From NCBI GenBank assembly GCA_900546395.1, contig URDD01000032.1, positions 1 to 28,939 of the forward strand: 28,939 nt of DNA. Reading direction: 5' to 3'. The position numbers and the translations under genes were made by a program. This stretch comes from an uncultured Bacteroidales bacterium. GTDB taxonomy: Bacteria; Bacteroidota; Bacteroidia; Bacteroidales; UBA932. Shown piece by piece: positions 23,004 to 28,939 of the stretch. The notes beneath the pieces were generated by a model. That model was not told the DNA's origin and ran no database searches. It saw only the letters and a program-made list of their open reading frames with translations. Positions within the stretch are counted from its first letter, which is position 1. Every line of letters begins with the position of its first letter.

Positions 23004-24002
23004 ATGGAAGCATCAGGAAAAAAAGTGGCTCTCGTGCTATCAAGCGGAGGTCCCAGGGGATTTGCCTACATAGGAGCAATTGAAGAACTTGAAGCCAGAG
23101 GATATAATATAACTTCAGTAGCAGGAACCTCTATCGGTTCACTGATTGGAGGTATGTATGCTGCCGGCAAACTGGAAGAAATCAAGGATTGGCTGTTTTC
23201 TCTGGATGCCTGGAAGGTATTTACACTGATGGACCTATCCATCAGTATGAACCATCTTGTCAAGGGAGACAAGGTAATAGAGGCAATGAAGACAATAGTT
23301 CCTGATATAAATATTGAAGACCTTAAAATTCCATATAAAGCCGTTGCGACAGACTTCTACACCGGCGAAGAAGTAATATTCGACCGCGGCCACATGTTTC
23401 AGGCTATCAGAGCATCAATATCCATTCCATCACTTTTCAGACCTGTAAAAATAGGAACAAGGACACTTATTGATGGAGGAATAGTAAATACTCTTCCTTT
23501 AGACATCGTCGATAGGACAGAAGACGACATTCTCGTAGGCATAGATGTAAATGACGTAGATATCGACAAAATCAGGCACATACTCAGGGAAGATGCTGAA
23601 ATGACAGCACATAAAGAAGCTTTGGAAAAAGCCCGGAACCTAAAGGCAAAAGCTGTGATAAATGCCGTTAAAAACAATGGGACCATGAGCATTATGGAAA
23701 AGCTCAAACTGGCAAGCATACAAGGTCAGGAAATGCTGAAATATGCAATGGAGCCGTCTGCAAAACAGGACGGACTTCTTAATGCAGAGTCGTCATATTA
23801 TAAAATCCTTACCAGGACATTCAGTCTTATGAACCACACCATTGCAAGACTTGCCGTAGAACTCACACCACCGGATATTCTTGTAAGTATGCCATTTGAC
23901 GCATTCGGTGAAATATCAGACTATGCCAAAGCCCGGGAAATCTCAGAAATGGGACGTGAAATGATGGCTGACGCACTTGACAGATACGAACACAAGTTAT
24001 GA
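23004..24002 (+). CDS. Patatin-like phospholipase (RssA/NTE type)
   Basis: A 332-residue predicted serine lipid acyl hydrolase. The oxyanion loop GGPRG is at residues 15-19, the nucleophile S43 in GTSIGS, and the catalytic D157 in LIDGGIVNTLP, so the Ser-Asp dyad is complete. The patatin domain covers about residues 6-200. It is followed by a roughly 130-residue alpha-helical extension with a Lys/Glu/Ala-rich stretch (near 200-245) that has no recognised motif. There is no signal peptide or clear transmembrane helix, so it is likely cytosolic or peripherally membrane-bound. It lies behind the hairpin array and converges on the lysoplasmalogenase-family gene. Substrate unknown. Confidence 0.9.
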   Translation: MEASGKKVALVLSSGGPRGFAYIGAIEELEARGYNITSVAGTSIGSLIGGMYAAGKLEEIKDWLFSLDAWKVFTLMDLSISMNHLVKGDKVIEAMKTIVPDINIEDLKIPYKAVATDFYTGEEVIFDRGHMFQAIRASISIPSLFRPVKIGTRTLIDGGIVNTLPLDIVDRTEDDILVGIDVNDVDIDKIRHILREDAEMTAHKEALEKARNLKAKAVINAVKNNGTMSIMEKLKLASIQGQEMLKYAMEPSAKQDGLLNAESSYYKILTRTFSLMNHTIARLAVELTPPDILVSMPFDAFGEISDYAKAREISEMGREMMADALDRYEHKL

Positions 24003-24042
24003 CTAAGTGGCAGGCAGTCCACAAGTACGCCAGCTTGAAAAA

Positions 24043-24741
24043 TCAGAACTTGAACTTTCCTAAAAGTGCAGGTCTTACCTTTATTCTGGCAGCTCGCAGA
24101 AAAAGAAGATACTGGCCCAAATAATAAGAAATCATTATAAGCAAGTCTTGCCCTTCTACCGGTGAGACAAACTTGTTCCACCCGAGAATGAGATCGGAGA
24201 ATACAAACATTACTGCACCTAATGCATACATCCAACTTCTCTGCAACAAAGCCGTATATAGCATCAGCGATATGACAGTCACATAACATCCTACTCCTGT
24301 ACGTAGCATTCCTGCCGGGGCTTCCGGGACAACATTCACCATAGCGAAAATAACAAGAATAATCACCATTGTCCCCATTGCCGCAGCATAGCCTACTCGC
24401 CTCAAGAGTTTTCCTTCAGTACGGAATGACTGGAAGCGCATCCACATCTTTCCTATGAAAAAAAGTATTATAAAAAGGTGCGCAACAGCGAAACAAGACA
24501 TCTGGACAATAAAACTGCCAGCAGCCCCGGCATAATCCCCGGCTGCCGATGCCAGCATTGCAAGGCTCATAGGCCATGGAAGAAGCCAAAAAGAGAAAAG
24601 AGACAATACAGTCAGCGGGAATCCGATCTTGTACGGAATGTCCACAGGTATGAAATAAAAAACTGCAAAAAGCAAAAAAAAAGCACTGGACCATAATGCC
24701 AGAGTAGCAAGTCTCTTGTCTGAAATTCCTTTCCCGAACAT
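24043..24741 (-). CDS. YhhN/TMEM86-family membrane protein (lysoplasmalogenase-like)
   Basis: A 232-residue protein with about eight hydrophobic segments. The conserved family acidic sites are visible in ASAAGDYAG (about residues 65-73) and VFSDLILGWNKF (about 180-191), which line the active site of lysoplasmalogenases. These enzymes hydrolyse the vinyl ether bond of lysoplasmalogen, and anaerobic bacteria often contain plasmalogens. That activity is known for human TMEM86B and for some bacterial YhhN-family proteins, but not every member has been tested. It converges on the patatin gene with 40 bases between stops; both may act on membrane lipids. Confidence 0.8.
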   Translation of the reverse strand: MFGKGISDKRLATLALWSSAFFLLFAVFYFIPVDIPYKIGFPLTVLSLFSFWLLPWPMSLAMLASAAGDYAGAAGSFIVQMSCFAVAHLFIILFFIGKMWMRFQSFRTEGKLLRRVGYAAAMGTMVIILVIFAMVNVVPEAPAGMLRTGVGCYVTVISLMLYTALLQRSWMYALGAVMFVFSDLILGWNKFVSPVEGQDLLIMISYYLGQYLLFLRAARIKVRPALLGKFKF

Positions 24742-24759
24742 ATTCTTGTATTTTTTCTA

Positions 24760-24790
24760 TAAAGATAAAAACAGTTTCTTAAAACGCAAA
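24760..24790 (-). promoter_or_regulatory. Bacteroidota promoter for the YhhN-family gene
   Basis: On the minus strand, TTTG (24790-24787) and TATCTTTA (24767-24760) are 19 bases apart. This is consensus spacing with one mismatch in the -7 box. The ATG is 19 bases downstream, giving a very short leader. Confidence 0.55.
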
Positions 24791-24862
24791 TCTGTTTTGG
24801 CATAAAGTTGGTATAAGGAATAATCGGTTAGTTTAAACATAAATATTGATACATAAACAAAT

Positions 24863-24893
24863 AGCGGGGCTGAGTCGTGAGATTCGCCCCGCT
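24863..24893 (-). terminator. Terminator of the ATP synthase operon
   Basis: AGCGGGGC (24863-24870) and GCCCCGCT (24886-24893) form a perfect GC-rich 8-bp stem. The inner GAGTC/GATTC extends it around a GTGA loop. It begins four bases past the atpG stop. The minus-strand exit is ATTTGTTT, and the plus-strand exit is TTTT. Confidence 0.8.
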
Positions 24894-24897
24894 TTTG

Positions 24898-25791
24898 CTA
24901 TACCATCGTTCCTCCGATTATATCCTGAAGTTCATCCGTTATGGCCTGCTGCCTCTGCTTGTTGTACTGAAGTGTTATATCCTGAAGCAGCTGCGTTCCG
25001 TTGTCACTTGCCACCTGCATTGCCACCATTATGGCAGCATGTTCTGCAGCATTGGCATCAAGCATTACGGCATAAATTTTCAACAGCAGAACTTTAGGAA
25101 GGAGAGAGGCAAGCACTTCCGGCAGACCAGGCTCCACTATGTAATCTGGAACAGACAGATTTTCATCCCCGTTACTATGGTTCAAATTATCCGGTGCTTT
25201 GTCCAGAGAAAGAGGTAGGTAGGTCTCACGGACAGGAACTTGCGAAGAAGAAGATTTGCAATGATTGTAAACCAGTTCTACCTTATCAACTTCTCCTGAC
25301 AGATATAGCCCTATAAGGACTTCTGCCAGTCCTGAAGTATCTTCATATGACGGTTTGTCAGCCATCTTAATATAATCTCCCTTGGAGACAATACCCATTT
25401 TTCTGGCGGCTTCTACCATTTTCCGTCCTACTGCGAATACCATAATGTCATCTTTAGAAAGCCCTTGAGACATATACTCGGATACTACTTCAGAAAGGTG
25501 CTTGGCAGCAGAAGAATTGAATGCCCCACACAATGATGAATTCGATGAAAATGCCACCACAGCAACTTTCCTTACAGGACGGACTTGCAGATATCTGTCA
25601 CCTCCGGAAATACCTGAGGAAAGAAGATCCGCCAGAATGCTGTACATCCTTTTTTCATAAGGAAGCAGGTTGCCAATGGCGTTTTGTGCCTTACGGAACT
25701 TTGAAGATGCCACGAGCTTCATTGCCGATGTAATCTTCAGAGTGCCGTTTATGGAGTTGATCCTGCGTTTTATTTCTTTGAGTGATGCCAT
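24898..25791 (-). CDS. atpG: ATP synthase F1 gamma subunit
   Basis: The central rotor shaft of F1Fo ATP synthase. From the ATG at 25791 it has 297 residues beginning MASLKEIKRRINSINGTLKI, the universally conserved N-terminal helix; an upstream in-frame start at 25818 would overlap the atpA stop region. The C-terminal helix ends with NKQRQQAITDELQDIIGG, matching the family's closing QxxIT-E motif. It is the last gene of the run, 14 bases after atpA, and is closed by a strong hairpin. Length is in the usual range (285-300). Confidence 0.96.
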   Translation of the reverse strand: MASLKEIKRRINSINGTLKITSAMKLVASSKFRKAQNAIGNLLPYEKRMYSILADLLSSGISGGDRYLQVRPVRKVAVVAFSSNSSLCGAFNSSAAKHLSEVVSEYMSQGLSKDDIMVFAVGRKMVEAARKMGIVSKGDYIKMADKPSYEDTSGLAEVLIGLYLSGEVDKVELVYNHCKSSSSQVPVRETYLPLSLDKAPDNLNHSNGDENLSVPDYIVEPGLPEVLASLLPKVLLLKIYAVMLDANAAEHAAIMVAMQVASDNGTQLLQDITLQYNKQRQQAITDELQDIIGGTMV

Positions 25792-25805
25792 TTCTGTCTT
25801 TATTT

Positions 25806-27398
25806 TTACTTGGAGCACTTGAACTGCAGAGCAGTTGCAGCAGCCTCTTTTTCTATTATCTTGCCGATATTCCCGTCAATCTGGCCTGCCGCCAGAGGAA
25901 ACAGTACGTCAGCCTCATGAGATGCGTGCATCCTGTCCAGGAAAGCATCCTGGAAATCCCTGATTTTTTCTATCGGAACATTTTTCATAAGACCGTTTAC
26001 ACCGCAATACAATATAGCTATCTGATCACCTACAGGCATAGGAGAATACTGAGGCTGGATCAGAAGCTGGTTATTCTTCCGGCCCTTGTCAATTGCCATC
26101 GCTGTGACTGCATCCATATCACTGCTGAACTTTGAGAAAGACTCCAGCTCCCTATACTGAGCCTGATCAATCTTAAGTGTTCCGGCAACTTTTTTCATGC
26201 TCTTGACCTGGGCACTTCCTCCGACTCTGGATACCGAAATTCCCACGTTGATGGCAGGACGGAAGCCTTGGTTGAACAAGTCTGTCTCAAGGAAAATCTG
26301 ACCGTCAGTAATGGATATAACATTGGTCGGAATATATGCCGACACGTCTCCTGCCTGAGTCTCGATTATAGGCAGAGCCGTAAGAGACCCACCTGATTTG
26401 ACCTTACCTTTCAGACTTTCCGGAAGATCATTCATCTGTTCTGCAACTTCCTGCTGGTCAATAATCTTTGCAGCTCTCTCAAGCAGTCTGGAATGAAGGT
26501 AGAAAATATCTCCCGGATAGGCTTCACGGCCTGAAGGACGACGAAGAATCAAAGAAACTTCCCTGTATGCCACGGCCTGCTTTGAAAGGTCATCATATAC
26601 CACCAGGGCATGACGTCCCGTATCACGGAAATACTCACCTATGGCAGCTCCTGCAAAAGGTGCATAATACTGCAGTGCGGCAGGATCTGCAGCCGTAGCT
26701 GCTACTACTACAGTATAATCCATCGCCCCTTTCTCTCTGAGAACATTTACAATATTTGCTACTGTAGAACCTTTCTGTCCGACAGCCACATATATACAAT
26801 AAACCGGCTTTCCTGCAAGATATGCCTCTCTTTGATTTATTATAGTATCTATAGCAATGGCTGTCTTGCCGGTCTGACGGTCGCCGATAATCAGTTCTCG
26901 CTGACCGCGTCCGATAGGAATCATTGCATCGATGGCTTTCAGACCTGTCTGGAGAGGCTCTGTCACCGGCTGACGGAAAATCACTCCCGGAGCCTTGCGT
27001 TCAAGAGGCATTTCCACCAGTTCGCCGCCTATTTTCCCCATTCCGTCAAGGGGGACGCCAAGAGGATCCACTACCCTGCCCAGCATACTTTCTCCCACAT
27101 TGATTGATGCAATATGCCCTGTCCTACGGACTGTCATACCTTCTTTAATCTGATCTGTCGGCCCAAGAAGCACTGCACCTACATTGTCTTCTTCAAGGTT
27201 CATCACCACAGCTCTGACGCCGTTGTCAAACTCAAGAAGTTCATTGGCTTCAGCATTGTCAAGACCATAAATCCTGACCACTCCGTCACTAACCTGTAGC
27301 ACTTCCCCGACTTCTTCATACTTTAAGTCTGTGCTGATCTCCTCAAGCTGCTTCAGCAGAAGATCTGATATTTCACTTGGTCTGATATTTTGCGGCAT
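25806..27398 (-). CDS. atpA: ATP synthase F1 alpha subunit
   Basis: The non-catalytic nucleotide-binding subunit of the F1 hexamer. It has 530 residues and starts MPQNIRPSEISDLLLKQLEE. The Walker A loop GDRQTGKT is at residues 172-179. The ALVVYDDLSKQAVAYR (Walker B) and ISVSRVGGSAQ segments follow, the latter containing the arginine that completes the neighbouring beta-subunit catalytic site. Six bases separate it from atpH and 14 from atpG, so all are cotranscribed. Confidence 0.98.
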   Translation of the reverse strand: MPQNIRPSEISDLLLKQLEEISTDLKYEEVGEVLQVSDGVVRIYGLDNAEANELLEFDNGVRAVVMNLEEDNVGAVLLGPTDQIKEGMTVRRTGHIASINVGESMLGRVVDPLGVPLDGMGKIGGELVEMPLERKAPGVIFRQPVTEPLQTGLKAIDAMIPIGRGQRELIIGDRQTGKTAIAIDTIINQREAYLAGKPVYCIYVAVGQKGSTVANIVNVLREKGAMDYTVVVAATAADPAALQYYAPFAGAAIGEYFRDTGRHALVVYDDLSKQAVAYREVSLILRRPSGREAYPGDIFYLHSRLLERAAKIIDQQEVAEQMNDLPESLKGKVKSGGSLTALPIIETQAGDVSAYIPTNVISITDGQIFLETDLFNQGFRPAINVGISVSRVGGSAQVKSMKKVAGTLKIDQAQYRELESFSKFSSDMDAVTAMAIDKGRKNNQLLIQPQYSPMPVGDQIAILYCGVNGLMKNVPIEKIRDFQDAFLDRMHASHEADVLFPLAAGQIDGNIGKIIEKEAAATALQFKCSK

Positions 27399-27403
27399 AA
27401 CTA

Positions 27404-27958
27404 TTAAACTATTCTTCTATTCTTTTCTATAAACTGGCGTCTGACGGCTTTCAGCTGAGAGACAGTACTTGCATCCATTCTGTATCCGTCCAATTCTACT
27501 ACGAATCCTCCTATTATCTCCGGATCGACCCTATGCTCGAAAACCACAGAATCTCCGGTACGGCCCTCAACTACCGATGCGATTCTTTTTTCCAGCCCGT
27601 CAGACGGCACTGCAGTTACAAGCCTGCATACCTTTATTTTATGCGTCTTCCTGTACTGTGAAATAAACGAGAATAAAATAAATCTCAAGTATTTCATACG
27701 CTTATTCCTGATAACCAGCCGGATGAATCTTTTAAGTTCATCCGCCATATTCCCTCCTAAAGCAGCTTCACATAAATCACTCTTCATTGAGCCTGGAACA
27801 GCAGAGGGATTGTCTATAAGAGACCGGAGTCTGGATACTGACTCCAGTTCTTTACTCAGCTGCAGGACCTGCCTGTAAACAGTCTCCCCGTTCCCTGTCT
27901 CATCTACATATTTGAGAAGGGCCGAAGCATATCTGTATGACACTATTCCGGAATTCAT
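27404..27958 (-). CDS. atpH: ATP synthase F1 delta subunit (OSCP)
   Basis: The stator subunit linking the top of F1 to the b-subunit stalk. The ATG at 27958 gives 184 residues and is chosen because GAGGAG lies seven bases upstream (27970-27965); a TTG at 27973 would overlap the atpF stop and precede this site. Family marks are SYRYASALLKY near the start and the C-terminal SDGLEKRI, VDPEIIGGFVVELDGYRMDAS and final LKAVRRQF. The delta subunit is the most variable of F1, but the position between atpF and atpA supports the assignment. Confidence 0.93.
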   Translation of the reverse strand: MNSGIVSYRYASALLKYVDETGNGETVYRQVLQLSKELESVSRLRSLIDNPSAVPGSMKSDLCEAALGGNMADELKRFIRLVIRNKRMKYLRFILFSFISQYRKTHKIKVCRLVTAVPSDGLEKRIASVVEGRTGDSVVFEHRVDPEIIGGFVVELDGYRMDASTVSQLKAVRRQFIEKNRRIV

Positions 27959-27964
27959 AATGAA

Positions 27965-27970
27965 GCTCCT
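27965..27970 (-). promoter_or_regulatory. Ribosome binding site deciding the atpH start
   Basis: GAGGAG on the minus strand overlaps the end of atpF and lies seven bases before the ATG at 27958. It favours that start over the TTG at 27973. Confidence 0.6.
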
Positions 27971-28482
27971 CAATTAGCATTTTTACCACTGGCGGCAACA
28001 GCCTCGTCAAGCATCTTGTCCACAAGTTCCATCTGCGCCTTGTCTGAAGACAAGTGAGCCCGGACTATTCTTTCCGCCACATCCACTGAGAGCATTGCGA
28101 CCTGGCTGCGTATCTCGCTCATGGCACTTTCCTTTTCAGCCTGAATCCTGGCCCTTGTTTCTGACAGAATCTTTCCGGCCTCGTCCCTGGCCTGCTCTTT
28201 GGCCTTGTTTATGATGGCATCTCTGGCATCAGAGGCCTCCTTAAGAATGCGGTTCTGTTCAGTCCTGGCCTGCTCTATTAGTTTTGACTGCTCTTCCATC
28301 ATACGGCCCATCTTTTCATCTGCTTCCTTTGCAAGTTCCAGCGAATGCTCGATATATTCCTTTCTTTTATCAAGCATTGATGTAATCATAGGAAAACCGA
28401 ACTTTGCCAAAAGAGCAAATACAATTATAAAGATAAGCAGCATCCAGAACAACAGTCCTGTATCTGGCAGCAACAGAGACAT
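27970..28482 (-). CDS. atpF: ATP synthase Fo b subunit
   Basis: The peripheral stalk subunit. It has 170 residues with one N-terminal membrane helix (about 8-28, GLLFWMLLIFIIVFALLAKF) and then a long, charged, continuous helix with heptad-like Glu/Lys/Ala/Arg composition to about residue 130, typical of b-type dimers. The ending AERIVRAHLSSDKAQMELVDK resembles the delta-binding tail. AGGAGG (28494-28489) sits six bases before the ATG, an unusually strong Shine-Dalgarno for this phylum. It is 15 bases from atpE. Confidence 0.96.
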   Translation of the reverse strand: MSLLLPDTGLLFWMLLIFIIVFALLAKFGFPMITSMLDKRKEYIEHSLELAKEADEKMGRMMEEQSKLIEQARTEQNRILKEASDARDAIINKAKEQARDEAGKILSETRARIQAEKESAMSEIRSQVAMLSVDVAERIVRAHLSSDKAQMELVDKMLDEAVAASGKNAN

Positions 28483-28497
28483 ATCAAACCTCCTCTG

Positions 28498-28752
28498 TTA
28501 GCTTGCAGCTATGAAGCATACGATTACAGCAAAAAGTGCAACACCCTCGATAAGGGCTGCGGCTATAAGCATACCTGTCCTTACCTTTCCGGCAGCCTCA
28601 GGCTGGCGTGCTATAGACTCCATTGCCGCACTTCCGATTTTACCGATTCCCAAACCGGCACCAATAGCGGCTATACCTGCGCCTAAAGCGGCTCCTACTT
28701 TTCCCAAAGCAGCACCGGCTGCTGTTTGAAGCAATAATGTAGATAGTAACAT
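28498..28752 (-). CDS. atpE: ATP synthase Fo c subunit
   Basis: The proteolipid rotor-ring subunit, an 84-residue two-helix hairpin with a Gly/Ala-rich first helix and the conserved polar loop ARQPEA (48-53). The ion-binding carboxylate is E69 in AALIEGVALF. Aligned on the loop with the Na+-type Ilyobacter c subunit, the Na+-ligand Gln32 corresponds to Ile36 here and Ser66 to Gly70, so the ring looks proton-coupled. That reading is from a hand alignment. It lies between atpF and atpB. Confidence 0.97.
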   Translation of the reverse strand: MLLSTLLLQTAAGAALGKVGAALGAGIAAIGAGLGIGKIGSAAMESIARQPEAAGKVRTGMLIAAALIEGVALFAVIVCFIAAS

Positions 28753-28801
28753 AATACTGTTTATTTAATTGATTGTTATTATATTCAAATTAATTCCCAA
28801 T

Positions 28802-28939
28802 TCATTCCACCTCCGGTTCCTGACGTGAAAGTCCTATGAACACAGCGGAAAGCATTGTAAATACATACGCCTGTATAAATGCCACAAGCAACTCAAGACA
28901 GTCCATAAATACCCCGAAAAATACTGCAGCCACTGTCAT
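28802..28939 (-). CDS. atpB: ATP synthase Fo a subunit, C-terminal part (partial)
   Basis: The final 45 residues of subunit a, which forms the ion half-channels beside the c ring; the gene continues beyond the right edge. The last helix ELLVAFIQAYVFTMLSAVFIG is diagnostic, containing the Gln and Tyr conserved there, and is followed by a short acidic tail ending at 28802-28804. The essential arginine lies in the part not in the window. It is 49 bases upstream of atpE, giving the order a-c-b-delta-alpha-gamma. Confidence 0.95.
   Translation of the reverse strand: MTVAAVFFGVFMDCLELLVAFIQAYVFTMLSAVFIGLSRQEPEVE

Overview
The window is a Bacteroidota (Bacteroidales-like) chromosome segment from about position 900 to the right end, joined on its left to roughly 850 bases that look like a Clostridia/Lachnospiraceae genome. 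The left piece has classic sigma-A promoters (TTGATG-17-TACAAT and TTGTCG-17-TATAAT), a strong AAGGAGG ribosome site, the start of a guaA-type GMP synthase on the minus strand, and a chorismate mutase that breaks off where the composition changes. The right piece has Bacteroidota-type promoters (TTTG, 19 bp, TAnnTTTG), many lipoprotein signal peptides and GIN-domain surface proteins. The most economical reading is a chimeric metagenome contig; transfer of a fragment is less likely. The genus cannot be named from this window.

Layout of the Bacteroidota part. 946-4035: thiamine pyrophosphokinase, threonine ammonia-lyase (ilvA) and branched-chain aminotransferase (ilvE), closed by a 16-bp-stem terminator. 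4107-4571: decayed DNA with a lipoprotein signal-peptide remnant. 4572-6668 (minus): an MFS nucleoside-symporter-family permease with nagB. 6791-9688 (plus): tgt, an LptF/LptG-family permease and an HD-domain protein. 9701-13526 (minus): a Dcp-type M3 peptidase lipoprotein followed by two tandem GIN-domain lipoproteins. 13634-14089 (minus): a small Bacteroidota zinc-ribbon protein of unknown role. 14424-16392 (plus): a short ssb, then an NfeD-like protein and its SPFH/stomatin partner.

16389-19449 (minus): a three-gene envelope module made of a GT2 polyprenyl-phosphate-type glycosyltransferase, a tandem LAB_N membrane protein and an ArnT-like GT39 transferase. By analogy with ArnC/ArnE-F/ArnT this could charge a lipid carrier, flip it and transfer the sugar outside. 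19660-22673 (plus): pyruvate formate-lyase and its activating enzyme, behind the clearest promoter in the window, whose -33 box lies inside an inverted repeat. 22747-22974: a gene-free stretch holding a 166-nt foldback element plus two further hairpins that share its arms. 23004-24741: a patatin-like phospholipase and a convergent YhhN/TMEM86 lysoplasmalogenase-family protein, both probably lipid-active. 24898 to the right edge (minus): F1Fo ATP synthase genes atpB (partial), atpE, atpF, atpH, atpA and atpG, with a terminator after atpG.

The gene set fits a fermentative anaerobe with isoleucine/BCAA synthesis, amino-sugar catabolism, formate production and a proton-type ATP synthase. The best candidates for new biology are the GT2/tandem-LAB_N/GT39 module, the overlapping hairpins at 22747-22974, and a queuosine tRNA-guanine transglycosylase lacking the usual zinc cysteines.
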